From the NCBI RefSeq assembly GCF_011046245.1, contig NZ_CP049241.1, forward strand, positions 3,488,001 to 3,552,000: 64,000 bases of DNA, written 5' to 3'. This stretch comes from Allorhizobium pseudoryzae (GTDB lineage Bacteria > Pseudomonadota > Alphaproteobacteria > Rhizobiales > Rhizobiaceae). Below, piece after piece: positions 35,523 through 44,689 of this stretch; the stretch's first letter is position 1; each line of letters starts with the position of its first letter. The notes under the pieces are model-generated. The model was not told where the DNA came from. It did not search any database and was given only the letters and a program-made list of their open reading frames with translations. The translations under genes and the position numbers were made by a program.

Positions 35523-37187
35523 TCAAACCTGATTGTGTTCGGTGGCCGCGTCAGCGGAGGCGCGCTCAGCAAGACGTGCGCGCAGGCGGTCAAAGGAGAG
35601 GTGAAGAAGGAGGCCGAGAAGGGCGAGGCTGGTGCCGATGCCGATCAGCAGGAAGGTGTCGTTATAGGCCAGCACATAAGCTTCGCGGGACACCTGCTGG
35701 GCGAGCAGCGCCAGCCCCTCGGCATTCAGCAGCACCTTGTCGGTCATGACCTTGGCATAGGCGCCGGACAGCTGCGCCACCCGGTTTGCCACATCCGGAT
35801 CGGTCAGCAGGATGTTTTCCACCAGCACGCTCGAATGAAACTTTTCACGGATCGTCACGAAAGTGCCGAGCAGGCCGGTGGCGATCACCGAGCCGCTGAT
35901 CTGGGTGAAAAGGAAGATGGCGATGAAGTTGACGAGGTAGGGTGGGCCCTTCTGGATGGCCGCACCGAAACCCCGCGCCATCACCGGCGGCAGGAAGAGC
36001 GCAGCACCGAAGGCGATCAGCGACTGGCTGAGATAGAACTGTTCGGGACGGCTGAGATTGGTGGACTGGCTGTCCAGGAAGGCCCCGGTTGCAATGAGAA
36101 GAAGCGCCAGGATGTGCGCCGTGCCCGGGCGCTGATGGACCATCATCACCGCACAGACGGCACCGCCGGCGATCGAGGCCAGCAGGATCAGGCCGAAGAG
36201 CAGCCCCATCTGGTCGTTCTGCATGCCCATCTGCTGCAGGAAGCCCACCATGGTGCTGGACTGTTCTGCCGTCACCGCACGAAAGATGATCAGCACGCCG
36301 GCCAGATGCAGGTTCGGCCAGGAAAAGATCCAGCGCAGGTCGAGCAGCGGATTGCTGCGGCGCAGTTCGATCATGACGAACAGCGTCAGGAACACGACGG
36401 AGGTGGCCAGAAGCAGGCCGAGCCATTCCGTTTCGAACCACCAGTAGAAGCGGCCGAGCGTGAAGAAGACGGCAAAACAGCCAAGACCGACGGCGAGCAG
36501 CAGATAGGTGAAGACATCCGTGCGCTCGATCACCTTGACCCGCGGCGGGGCGGTGAGCGGCAGGACGTAGATCAGCGGAAGGGCAAGGAGCGCCAGCCCC
36601 AGTTCCATCGTATAAAGCGCTGTGTAACCGTCGAGATCCATCAGGCCGGGCGAGATGATCCGGGCAACGGGCGCGGCGAGCAGCGTTCCGGTGAGCGCGA
36701 TGCTGAGGCCGATCGTCAGCTTCTTCTGAACGGGAAAGGCTTCCAGAATGTAGAGGAATCCGAGCGACGACAGCGGTGCCGCCGCCATGCCGCTGACGAA
36801 GCGCACGACGAGCGCGGAATGAAAATCGGTGACGAAGAGGTTGAGGCAGGAGGCGAGCACGAAGGCGGCGATGCTGAGTTCGGCAAAGGGACGCAGGCCG
36901 TATTGCACGCGGATCTTGAAGAGGGCGAGCGACAGGCTGGCATAGGGCGCCATATAGGCGGCCGAAAGTGCTGCGACCTCCGCCAGTGTGGCGGAGAAGG
37001 TGCCCTGCAGCTGATAGATATTCGCCGACACGATGTTCATGCCGAGCCCCTGCGTCAAAAACATCAAGAGGCCGGAGGCGATATAGGCGAGCGTCAGCCA
37101 GAGCGGCCGTTCTTCCACCGGGATAGGCTGCGGCAGCACCTTTGGCTTCGGTGCGGATGCCGTTTCTGTTTCGTCCACCGTGCTCAT
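35523..37187 (-). CDS. MFS transporter, DHA2/EmrB type drug exporter
   Basis: A 554-residue protein with about 14 transmembrane helices, the DHA2 size class. The order MarR regulator - MFS pump - membrane fusion protein mirrors E. coli emrRAB, a proton-driven exporter of hydrophobic drugs and uncouplers. The start (MSTVDETE) overlaps the marR stop by 4 bases (ATGA on the minus strand). The exported compound is not known. Confidence 0.92.
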   Translation of the reverse strand: MSTVDETETASAPKPKVLPQPIPVEERPLWLTLAYIASGLLMFLTQGLGMNIVSANIYQLQGTFSATLAEVAALSAAYMAPYASLSLALFKIRVQYGLRPFAELSIAAFVLASCLNLFVTDFHSALVVRFVSGMAAAPLSSLGFLYILEAFPVQKKLTIGLSIALTGTLLAAPVARIISPGLMDLDGYTALYTMELGLALLALPLIYVLPLTAPPRVKVIERTDVFTYLLLAVGLGCFAVFFTLGRFYWWFETEWLGLLLATSVVFLTLFVMIELRRSNPLLDLRWIFSWPNLHLAGVLIIFRAVTAEQSSTMVGFLQQMGMQNDQMGLLFGLILLASIAGGAVCAVMMVHQRPGTAHILALLLIATGAFLDSQSTNLSRPEQFYLSQSLIAFGAALFLPPVMARGFGAAIQKGPPYLVNFIAIFLFTQISGSVIATGLLGTFVTIREKFHSSVLVENILLTDPDVANRVAQLSGAYAKVMTDKVLLNAEGLALLAQQVSREAYVLAYNDTFLLIGIGTSLALLGLLLHLSFDRLRARLAERASADAATEHNQV

Positions 37188-37636
37188 TCAGGGTCCCCCT
37201 TCCCGCCTGCAACGAACAAGTTCCGGTTCAGTTGCAGCAGAACCCGCAAGGCGACATCCAGATCCTGCGGCGGGATGCCCTCGACGATCCGGCTGCGCAG
37301 GTGAATGGCAAGCGCCTGCACCTCGGCCCCCACCGCCTGCCCCGCCTCCGTCATGTGGATTTCCTTGACGCGCCGGTCCGCCGCGGCCCGCCGTTCGATC
37401 AGCCCCTGCTGCTCCATGCCGTCGAGGATGCGCACCAGCGTCGGTGTCTCGATGTCCAACTCCTGGGCAAGATCCTTCTGCGACAGGCAACCGCGGCGGG
37501 TGAGCGCAAACAACGCCCTCGCCCGCGTGAGCGTCAGGCCGGTTTCGCTGGCATAGACCTCGAAGACGGACCGCAGGCGCCGGGTGAAGGACGAGATTTC
37601 GTCAAACAGCCGCTCATCCAGGGATTGGCGTGACAT
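37184..37636 (-). CDS. MarR family transcriptional regulator (EmrR/SlyA-like)
   Basis: A 150-residue winged-helix regulator. The DNA-binding region LSQKDLAQELDIETPTLVRI (about residues 50-69) and the wing RRAAADRRVKEIHMTEAG are typical of MarR. GGAG lies 7 bases before the ATG. It leads and probably represses the efflux operon; binding of a phenolic ligand would release it from DNA. A dyad lies just upstream of its coding region. Confidence 0.93.
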   Translation of the reverse strand: MSRQSLDERLFDEISSFTRRLRSVFEVYASETGLTLTRARALFALTRRGCLSQKDLAQELDIETPTLVRILDGMEQQGLIERRAAADRRVKEIHMTEAGQAVGAEVQALAIHLRSRIVEGIPPQDLDVALRVLLQLNRNLFVAGGKGDPE

Positions 37637-37653
37637 GATAACTCCGACTGATA

Positions 37654-37707
37654 ATTAGTAACCTAATCGTTGTGAGGCTATCTAGTTCGCCAGCCGTCTC
37701 CCTTCAA
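37654..37707 (-). promoter_or_regulatory. Promoter and candidate MarR operator of the efflux operon
   Basis: On the minus strand TTGAAG (37707-37702), a 17-bp spacer and TAGATA (37684-37679) form a good sigma-70 promoter. Just downstream lies ATTAG-N4-CTAAT (37654-37667), about 20 bases before the marR start, a suitable repressor site for autoregulation. The remaining 270 bases up to dnaB hold no supported gene; a TATACT at 37787-37792 could be a dnaB -10 but has no clear -35. Confidence 0.55.
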
Positions 37708-37977
37708 CCGCGCAACGACGGCACCTGCCATGCGCTGAACGCATTTCTCGCCGCAACCAGGTCTCGCAGCGCTTGCCAGCCTTGGCTATACTCAGGACGC
37801 GGTTTCCCCGATTCGGGCTGGAACGCCGTCAACGGAATTCTCAAAATCCGTGCAGTTTTTTAATCAGAGAGCCTTGGGCCTGTGAATCGGTGTGAGTTGC
37901 GGCTGCGCGTCTAGCCTTCGAGCGCCGCATCGCTAGAGTGGGCCACACAAAATGAAGAGCATGATTGGATCGATACG

Positions 37978-39474
37978 ATGAATGAAGCAGCGCGCAAGCT
38001 GGGCCATGCCGGACCGGCAGAGCCGCATTACCGCGAGGCCCCCAACAACCTCGAGGCCGAACAGGCTCTTTTAGGTGCGATCCTGGTCAACAACGATGCC
38101 TATTACCGGGTGTCGGACTTCCTGAAGCCGACGCATTTCCACGAACCGCTGCACCGCAAGATCTTCGAGGTGGCGGGCGATATCATCCGCATGGGCAAGA
38201 TCGCCAATCCGGTGACGATCAAGAACTTTCTGCCGGCGGATACGAAGGTCGGCGAGCTCAGCATTCCGCAATATCTGGGCCGCCTGGCCGCCGAAGCCGT
38301 GACCATCATCAATGCGGAAGACTATGGCCGGGCGATCTACGATCTGGCACTGCGCCGCGCGTTGATCACCATCGGCGAGGACATGGTCAACATCGCCTAT
38401 GATGCGCCGCTCGACATGCCGCCGCAGACGCAGATCGAGGATACCGAACGGCGCCTGTTCGAACTCGCCGAAACCGGTCGTTACGACGGCGGTTTCCAGT
38501 CGTTTGCCGATGCGGTCGCCCAGGCGATCGACATGGCGGGCGCTGCCTTCGAACGCGACGGGCATCTGTCGGGCATTTCGACCGGCATCATGTCGCTCGA
38601 CGCCAAGATGGGCGGCCTGCAGCGGTCCGACTTGATCGTGCTCGCCGGTCGCCCGGGTATGGGCAAGACCTCGCTTGCCACAAACATCGCCTACAATATC
38701 GCCGCATCCTACGAGCCGGAAGTGCTGCCCGACGGCTCCTTCAAGGCGAAGAACGGCGGCGTCGTCGGTTTTTATTCGCTCGAAATGTCGTCCGAACAGC
38801 TGGCAACCCGTATCATCTCCGAGCAGACGGAAGTCTCGTCCTCCAAAATCCGCCGCGGTGACATCACCGAAGCCGATTTCGAAAAGCTCGTTGCCTGCAG
38901 CCAGATGATGCAGAAGGTGCCGCTGTTCATCGACCAGACCGGTGGTATCTCGATTGCGCAGCTCTCGGCACGCGCCCGGCGCCTGAAGCGCCAGCGCGGG
39001 CTCGATGTGCTGGTGGTGGACTATATCCAGCTGATGACCGGCTCCGGCAAGTCCGGCGAAAACCGCGTTCAGGAAGTCACCCAGATCACCACGGGCTTGA
39101 AGGCGCTCGGCAAGGAACTCAACGTTCCGATCATCGCGCTCTCGCAGCTCTCCCGTCAGGTGGAAAGCCGCGAAGACAAGCGCCCGCAGCTCTCCGACCT
39201 TCGCGAATCCGGCTCGATCGAGCAGGACGCCGACGTGGTGCTCTTCGTGTTCCGCGAGGAATACTACGTAAAGAACCTCGAGCCGCGCGATCCCGACGAT
39301 CCGAAATATGGCGAGTGGGAAGCGCAGATGGACAAGGTGAAGGGTACGGCGGACGTGATCATCGCCAAGCAGCGTCACGGACCGACCGGCACCGTCAAAC
39401 TCGCCTTCCAGTCGGAATACACCCGCTTTGCGGACCTCGCCGACCCGAGTTTTACGCAGTACGAGGAACATTGA
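37978..39474 (+). CDS. dnaB: Replicative DNA helicase
   Basis: A 498-residue DnaB. The N-terminal domain begins with the conserved NNLEAEQALLGAIL (about residue 22). The RecA-like domain has Walker A GRPGMGKTSLATN (about 223), FYSLEMSSEQLA and Walker B VVDYIQLMTGSG (about 344), and HGPTGTVKLAF near the C-terminus. It is the hexameric fork helicase that unwinds DNA ahead of Pol III. In rhizobia it lies between rplI and alr-radA, as here, with accessory genes inserted on both sides. Confidence 0.97.
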   Translation: MNEAARKLGHAGPAEPHYREAPNNLEAEQALLGAILVNNDAYYRVSDFLKPTHFHEPLHRKIFEVAGDIIRMGKIANPVTIKNFLPADTKVGELSIPQYLGRLAAEAVTIINAEDYGRAIYDLALRRALITIGEDMVNIAYDAPLDMPPQTQIEDTERRLFELAETGRYDGGFQSFADAVAQAIDMAGAAFERDGHLSGISTGIMSLDAKMGGLQRSDLIVLAGRPGMGKTSLATNIAYNIAASYEPEVLPDGSFKAKNGGVVGFYSLEMSSEQLATRIISEQTEVSSSKIRRGDITEADFEKLVACSQMMQKVPLFIDQTGGISIAQLSARARRLKRQRGLDVLVVDYIQLMTGSGKSGENRVQEVTQITTGLKALGKELNVPIIALSQLSRQVESREDKRPQLSDLRESGSIEQDADVVLFVFREEYYVKNLEPRDPDDPKYGEWEAQMDKVKGTADVIIAKQRHGPTGTVKLAFQSEYTRFADLADPSFTQYEEH

Positions 39475-39521
39475 TTCTCAGACAGCGCCCCACGCTTCTG
39501 TGAGGCGGGAGTGCGCCACAT

Positions 39522-39645
39522 CCCCCTTCTCCCCGTCAGAACGGGGAGAAGGTCGCGGCAGCGGGATGAGGGGCCAATGCGCTCATCATTTCAGCCGCTT
39601 GAGCCCCTCACCCCAGCCCTCTCCCCGCACGCGGGGAGAGGGGGC
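39522..39645. repeat. Intergenic palindromic repeat (type B, copy 1)
   Basis: Two strong hairpins: CCTTCTCCCCGT/ACGGGGAGAAGG (39525-39552) and CCCTCTCCCCGC/GCGGGGAGAGGG (39617-39642). Between them are GGATGAGGGGC and GCCCCTCACCC. The same two modules appear in swapped order at 55595-55733. This is a very common rhizobial intergenic repeat type. It fills most of the 245-bp gap between dnaB and azlD. Confidence 0.8.
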
Positions 39646-39719
39646 AAAGCGAGCGCCTGCCCTCACCCAGAGTGTCGGAATTCGCCGACCCGTGCGCACC
39701 GCGCCGAAGTAACCAGCCG

Positions 39720-40022
39720 CTATAGCCCCGCCCCTCTCAACACCGCGACCGTGACGACGCCTGCCGTGGCCGCAGGCAATAGCGAAAAACGCAGGGCAGC
39801 AAGAGCTGTCACGGCGCAGGCGATCGTTTCAGCAAGACCGGTGGCGATGGCGGTGGGGGTGACGACGGCCATCAGCACGGCCGGCGGCACCGCCGAGAGC
39901 GCCTTTTCCACGCGTGGCGAGAGGTCGAACCGGTTGACGAGCAGCGCGCCAACGAGGCGGGTGAAGACGGTGGCGGCCATCATGGCGAGGATGGCGGCGA
40001 GTGTCGCGGGATCGAGCGTCAT
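39720..40022 (-). CDS. azlD: AzlD-family small subunit of a branched-chain amino acid exporter
   Basis: A 100-residue protein with about three to four transmembrane helices, starting at ATG 40022 (MTLDPATLAA). The segments TVFTRLVGALLVNR and PPAVLMAVVTPTAIA match AzlD/YgaH. With AzlC it should form an inner-membrane exporter of branched-chain or related amino acids. It overlaps the azlC stop by 4 bases. Confidence 0.9.
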   Translation of the reverse strand: MTLDPATLAAILAMMAATVFTRLVGALLVNRFDLSPRVEKALSAVPPAVLMAVVTPTAIATGLAETIACAVTALAALRFSLLPAATAGVVTVAVLRGAGL

Positions 40023-40720
40023 GCCGCCTGCTCCTGTCTCCCGAGAGGAATGAAGGCGGCGGCGAGCCCCGCAAGCGCCCCGGCGGCGATGTACCAGGCG
40101 CCGGGCACGAGGCTGTGCACCGTCAGCGAAGCAACAGCGCTGGCGGCGAGGATGAGGCCGGTTTCGGTACCCTTCCAGAAGCCCATCAGGAGCACGATGA
40201 AGACCGCCGGAAAGGCGAAATCGAGCCCGTAGATCGCCACATCCCCGAGAAGCGCGCCGAACAGAGCGCCACAGAGGCTTGCGAGCACCCAGCCGCCATA
40301 AAAGGGCAGTGCCAGACCGAGATAGAAGGCGGGCGTCAGCGGTTGCTGGCGCGCGCGCGCTTCGGCCAGCGCCCAGTTCTCGTCTGCCATCACCAGAAGC
40401 GTCGGCAGTTTCTGCCAGGGGCGGAAGAGACCGAGGCTGCGCTCCAGCGAGGCGCCCATCAGGATGTGGCGCAGGTTGACGAGCAGGGCCGCGAGACCGA
40501 GCGCGCTCCAGGCGGCGGGATGGGTCCACAGGTCCATGGCGACGAATTGCGATCCGCCGGCAAAGACCAGCGCACTCATCAGCACGGTTTCGAGCGGCGA
40601 CAGCCCGTTGCCGGCGGCCACCGTGCCGAAGACGAAACCGATCGGGAACGCGGCAAAGACGAGAGGGAGAATGGTGCGGTTTCCATCGAGGAATTCGCGG
40701 CGGGCAAGATCAGATGTCAT
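40019..40720 (-). CDS. azlC: AzlC-family branched-chain amino acid exporter, large subunit
   Basis: A 233-residue membrane protein. PLVFAAFPIGFVFGTVAAGNGLSP near residue 18 is shortened here to PLVFAAFPIGFVFG, followed by FAGGSQFVAMDLW and LLVNLRHILMGASL, the standard AzlC/YgaZ motifs. It is translationally coupled to azlD. An AraC-type regulator gene lies 63 bases upstream on the same strand and may control it. Confidence 0.92.
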   Translation of the reverse strand: MTSDLARREFLDGNRTILPLVFAAFPIGFVFGTVAAGNGLSPLETVLMSALVFAGGSQFVAMDLWTHPAAWSALGLAALLVNLRHILMGASLERSLGLFRPWQKLPTLLVMADENWALAEARARQQPLTPAFYLGLALPFYGGWVLASLCGALFGALLGDVAIYGLDFAFPAVFIVLLMGFWKGTETGLILAASAVASLTVHSLVPGAWYIAAGALAGLAAAFIPLGRQEQAA

Positions 40721-40783
40721 GAAGGCCTCCTGTTGCCGGAGGCTCTACCCCTCACCGCCCCAGCGGGTCTTGAAGGAAAGTGA

Positions 40784-41641
40784 TCAGCCGGCGCGGAAGA
40801 CGGCGGGCGTCAGACCCGTGCGCGCCTTGAAATGCCGTGTCAGATGTGCCTGATCGGCAAAGCCGCAGGCGGCGGCCGTATCCGACGGCGTGGCACCCGC
40901 CCGCAGCAGGCACCGGGCATGACGGATGCGCAGATCCGTCTGATAGGCGTGCGGCGTGATGAAATAGTGTTTGCGGAAGGCGCGGATCATGTGGGCGCGG
41001 CTGAGGCCCGCCACCTTCGCCAGCGCCTGAAGCCCGATCTCCTCGTCGAAATGGCTGGCGATGTAATCCTTCACCCGGCGCATCGCGAGCGGCTCCTGGT
41101 AGTCGGGCGCGCGGATGATCTCGCTGCCGTGGCGGGCAAACATGGTGGCGAGCACGCCATACATGCTCTCCTCGCCCTCCAGCGCCGTGCCCTCCTCGAT
41201 CGCCCGATGCGCCCGGTTGAAGGCGGCGGCGAGCGGCCGGTCGGTCAGCAACTGCCGGGCGAAACTCGGCGAACCGTGGAAGGCGCGTCCCGTCATCTCC
41301 TCGATGATCTCGGTCAGCACGGTCATGTCAGGATAAATCATCCGGTAGCGATAGCCGTCCGGCGCACCGGGCTGGCCGTCATGCACCTCGCCCGGATTGA
41401 TGAGGTAGAGCGCGCCGGGGCCGGTGTGTTCCCGTTCGCCACGGATCATCGCCACCTGGCAGCCGTTCTCGATCGCGCCGATCGAAAACGTGTCATGTGA
41501 ATGCGGGGAAAATTCGTGCGTGATGAACGAGGCCGTCAGGCATTCCATGTCGTGAAAACGCCTGTCGCGCCAGAACCGGGTCTTTTCCGTCATCGAAACA
41601 GGTGTCGCCTCGGCGGCCTGTTGCTGCGATACATTGTGCAT
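40784..41641 (-). CDS. AraC family transcriptional regulator with cupin sensor domain
   Basis: A 285-residue regulator. An N-terminal AraC-like cupin (about residues 30-165; EFSPHSHDTFSIG, LYLINPGEVHDG) precedes two helix-turn-helix motifs at the C-terminus: GLQALAKVAGLSRAHMIRAF and SDTAAACGFADQAHLTRHF. The position directly before azlCD on the same strand suggests it activates the exporter in response to an amino acid. The ligand is unknown. Confidence 0.9.
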   Translation of the reverse strand: MHNVSQQQAAEATPVSMTEKTRFWRDRRFHDMECLTASFITHEFSPHSHDTFSIGAIENGCQVAMIRGEREHTGPGALYLINPGEVHDGQPGAPDGYRYRMIYPDMTVLTEIIEEMTGRAFHGSPSFARQLLTDRPLAAAFNRAHRAIEEGTALEGEESMYGVLATMFARHGSEIIRAPDYQEPLAMRRVKDYIASHFDEEIGLQALAKVAGLSRAHMIRAFRKHYFITPHAYQTDLRIRHARCLLRAGATPSDTAAACGFADQAHLTRHFKARTGLTPAVFRAG

Positions 41642-41711
41642 GGCGCGAGGTTAGCCTGCCTCGCGGCCTGCGTCTTGAACAAAAGTGATCGCTGTCGCTC
41701 GCGTCTGCGCC

Positions 41712-42938
41712 TTAAGAGCCGGCGGAAACGGCGCGGTAGGCTTCGCGGCCTTCCACGAAGGTGCGGCGCACGGAGGGGACACCGCCCTCCGGCCACTCGA
41801 CCAGCAGCAGATCGGCCCGCCGCCCAACCTCGATCACACCCCGATCGGTGAGGCCCGAGGCTCGCGCCGGATTGGCGGAGACGAGCGGCCAGAGATCCGT
41901 GAGCGGTGCCACGCCATCGGCCAGCAGCCGGGCGAGACCCAGCAGCATGGCGGGATAATAATAGTCGGAGGCAAGGATATCGCAGAGCCCTTCGCGGATC
42001 ATATCGGCCGCCCCGATGGAGGCGAGATGGCTGCCGCCGCGCGTGGCATTCGGCGCACCGAAGACGATGAAATCGCCGGCTTCGCGCGCCGCCTGGGCAA
42101 CACGCCGGTTCATCGGGAATTCGCTGATGCGGGCGCCCCGGGTGCGGTAGAAGTCGCGCGTCTCCACCTGGCTGTCGTCATGCGAGAGCATCGGCGCGCC
42201 AGCGGCGCGGCCAAGCGCTGCCACCTCGTCGATTGCGGCCTGCACTTGAGGCCGGCGTTCCCAGATCGAGCGGGTCAGCGACACCATCTCGGCCGCCGGG
42301 ATTTTTGCCCGCTTGCCACGCTCGGCCATTTTGTCGGCGAAAACGGGATTGTCCGGAGAGAGCGCCGGATAGGCGGGATCAAGCTCGAAGGGCCGCTCCT
42401 GCAGCGTCACGGAGGGATCGAGCAGCAGCATGGAGGTATGGTCGTTGAAGGCGATCGAGGGCAGCCGCGGGCCGGCAAGGGCCTGGCGAATGAGATCGAT
42501 CGCTTCGAAACAGAAGGTTTCCCAGCGTAGTTGCACGCGATTATCGACGGTGAGGCGCGGTGCCAATTGATCGAGCCCCGCCACGACGGCGCGGCCGTTG
42601 TCCACCGAGCGGAGCCCCGGCTCCCAGCTGAGCGTCAGCGCATGATAGGCGGTCGCAATGCCGTTGGCCGCCAGTTGTCGGTCCGTCTCGAGAAGCGCTG
42701 GTACCACCGGCAGCATGGTGCCCGGCCGCGGCATGATCTGCCGCTCGAAGGCATCGCCATGGATATCGACGAAGGCCGGCGCCAGAAGGTGGCCACGCCC
42801 GTCGATCACCTCGGCCCCGTCCCGCGCACCGTCGATCGCGGTGATTGCGCCGCCCTCGAACCGCACCGAGGCGGGCGCCAGGCGGTCCGCAAAAACCACG
42901 GTTGCGCCTTCGATGATGACTGCCGTCTGCTGCTGCAT
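41712..42938 (-). CDS. PhnM-like metallohydrolase (ribose 1-methylphosphonate 5-triphosphate diphosphatase family)
   Basis: A 408-residue amidohydrolase closely related to PhnM. Metal-site regions: VDIHGDAFERQIMPRPG (about residue 57), FNDHTSMLL (about 165), LSHDDSQVETRD (about 241) and ILASDYYYPAMLLG (about 328). PhnM releases pyrophosphate from the C-P lyase intermediate. No other phn gene is in this window: neighbours are an AraC regulator and alr. It may be a second PhnM or have another triphosphate substrate. It is divergent from alr. Confidence 0.85.
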   Translation of the reverse strand: MQQQTAVIIEGATVVFADRLAPASVRFEGGAITAIDGARDGAEVIDGRGHLLAPAFVDIHGDAFERQIMPRPGTMLPVVPALLETDRQLAANGIATAYHALTLSWEPGLRSVDNGRAVVAGLDQLAPRLTVDNRVQLRWETFCFEAIDLIRQALAGPRLPSIAFNDHTSMLLLDPSVTLQERPFELDPAYPALSPDNPVFADKMAERGKRAKIPAAEMVSLTRSIWERRPQVQAAIDEVAALGRAAGAPMLSHDDSQVETRDFYRTRGARISEFPMNRRVAQAAREAGDFIVFGAPNATRGGSHLASIGAADMIREGLCDILASDYYYPAMLLGLARLLADGVAPLTDLWPLVSANPARASGLTDRGVIEVGRRADLLLVEWPEGGVPSVRRTFVEGREAYRAVSAGS

Positions 42939-43195
42939 GATGTCGATTCCCTCGCCGCAAGAGCACGGCTCTTAGACAAACGATGTGACAGTTTTGCGAG
43001 CGCCGGAAAAGAGCAGATGGCGCAGAAGCATGGCCGTATTTACCTGGTAAAGACTGTGCATGCCGAAAGAATTCACCGGATCGTCGTTTTCGCGCGGGTC
43101 AAAAGTGATAGGGTCAGGGTGGGTGTGCCAAAGGTGTGATGACCCGATTCCGGACCCTCCCCGGCGCCGCCCGATCAACAAAAAAGGATAGGCTG
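42939..43195. other. Divergent gap between phnM-like gene and alr
   Basis: No gene is supported in these 257 bases. A short dyad TTTACC-T-GGTAAA lies at 43039-43051. Otherwise I see no promoter or terminator I would defend. Confidence 0.3.
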
Positions 43196-44365
43196 ATGAC
43201 TGACGGACATGACGACCTGCTGGATATCGATCCCTTCGATTACGCCCCGCTGCGTCTCACCGTCGATCTCGCCGCCCTTGCCGACAATTGGCAGGATCTG
43301 GCGCGCCGCTCCGGAAGGGCCAGAACCGCCGCCGTCGTCAAGGCGGATGCCTATGGGCTGGGGATCGAGGATTGCGGGCTGACGCTCTACGAGGCGGGCG
43401 CGCGCGATTTCTTCGTCGCCGCCGCCAGCGAAGGCGAGACGCTGCGCGCCTATGCGCCGGATGCCCGCATCTTCGTGCTGTTCGGCATCTGGCCGGGTCA
43501 GGAGGAAACATTCTTTGCGAACGACCTGGTGCCGGTTCTGGCATCGGAGGAGCAGCTCGCCTTCTGGATGTCGGTTCTTTCCGAGCGCGGTCCTTACCCT
43601 TGCGCACTGCAGGTGGATACCGGCTTCAACCGCCTTGGCCTCTCGATGGAGGAGGCACTTTTGCTGGCTTCCGATGTCTCGCGCCCGACGAGTTTCGAGC
43701 CGGTGCTGGTGCTCTCGCATCTTCATAGCGGCGACACGCCGGAGGCCGAGAGCAACCGCCAGCAGCTCGACCGTTTCCGCGAGGTGAGTGCCGCCTATGA
43801 GGGGGTAGAGGCCAGCCTCTCCGCCTCGGCCGGCATCTTCCTCGGGCCGCAATATCATTTCGACCTCACCCGGCCGGGCATCTCGCTTTATGGCGGGCAG
43901 GCCACCTCCGGCATGGAGAACCCGATGCGGCCGGTGGCAAGCGCCGAGGCGCGCATCGTGCAGATCCGCGAGGCCAGGGCCGGTGAGACCGTCAGCTATG
44001 GCGGCACGCATCGCCTTGCCCGCGACAGCCGGCTGGCGGTGGCCGCGGTCGGCTATGCCGATGGCTATCTGCGCGCTCTGTCGGGCAGCGGCGTGCCGCT
44101 GCGCTCTGCCGTTTCCGCCGGCGCCTTCGGCTTCATCGCCGGGCACCGCGTGCCGGTCGTTGGTCGCATCACCATGGATCTGACCATCTTCGATGTGACC
44201 GACCTGCCGAAGAATGCTATCCGCGCCGGCGATTACATCGAACTCATCGGCCAGAATATCGCTCTCGACGAGATGGCAGCGGCTGCCGGCACAATCGGCT
44301 ACGAGCTGCTCACCAGCCTCGGGCTTCGTTACGAGCGACGTTGGCTGGGCGAAGACGACGGCTGA
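43196..44365 (+). CDS. alr: Alanine racemase
   Basis: A 389-residue PLP enzyme interconverting L- and D-alanine for peptidoglycan. The start at ATG 43196 has AAAAGGA upstream; 20 earlier codons are excluded. The PLP lysine is in AVVKADAYGLG (about residue 48), the second catalytic Tyr in TVSYGGTHRLA (about 267) and PGISLYGG and GRITMDLTIFD are present. Between alr and radA, normally neighbours in rhizobia, sits a parDE module. Confidence 0.96.
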   Translation: MTDGHDDLLDIDPFDYAPLRLTVDLAALADNWQDLARRSGRARTAAVVKADAYGLGIEDCGLTLYEAGARDFFVAAASEGETLRAYAPDARIFVLFGIWPGQEETFFANDLVPVLASEEQLAFWMSVLSERGPYPCALQVDTGFNRLGLSMEEALLLASDVSRPTSFEPVLVLSHLHSGDTPEAESNRQQLDRFREVSAAYEGVEASLSASAGIFLGPQYHFDLTRPGISLYGGQATSGMENPMRPVASAEARIVQIREARAGETVSYGGTHRLARDSRLAVAAVGYADGYLRALSGSGVPLRSAVSAGAFGFIAGHRVPVVGRITMDLTIFDVTDLPKNAIRAGDYIELIGQNIALDEMAAAAGTIGYELLTSLGLRYERRWLGEDDG

Positions 44366-44431
44366 TGTCGTTTCGCTGCCCTCTGTTCAGCGCGGAACGA
44401 ACGCGCTATAAGAGAACAAAAGGAGATCGAA

Positions 44432-44689
44432 ATGCCCGAGATCCATCTGACGGACGAAGAGCAGGCCTTCATCGACACCAAGCTGCGCACCGGCGCCTAC
44501 CGAAGCGCCGAGGATGTGGTGCGGGCGGGGCTGGCACTGCTGGACCAGCAGGAGGAACAGGTGCGGCGAATGATTGATGCCGCTGACGCCCAGGTCGCCG
44601 CCGGCGAGACCCTTCCGTTCGACAGCGCGGATGCCGTTGCTGACTCGGTCATCGAGCGGGGGATGCGGCGATTAAACCGAAAAAGCTGA
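44432..44689 (+). CDS. parD: ParD-type antitoxin (CopG/ribbon-helix-helix)
   Basis: An 85-residue antitoxin with an RHH-type N-terminus: IHLTDEEQAFIDTKLRTGAYRSAEDVVRAGLALLDQQE. AAAAGGAG precedes its ATG; CTATAAG at 44406-44412 could be its -10. It should bind and neutralise the ParE toxin encoded in overlap and repress the pair. The C-terminal 35 residues, the likely toxin-wrapping part, end in RRLNRKS. Confidence 0.88.
   Translation: MPEIHLTDEEQAFIDTKLRTGAYRSAEDVVRAGLALLDQQEEQVRRMIDAADAQVAAGETLPFDSADAVADSVIERGMRRLNRKS

Noticed and set aside
37672..37863. 63-residue open frame between marR and dnaB
   Set aside because: Starts inside the marR promoter, lacks a ribosome site and any recognisable feature.
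39428..39712. Small open frame across the type B repeat after dnaB
   Set aside because: Its sequence is the hairpin repeat itself; overlaps the dnaB end and has no coding signs.
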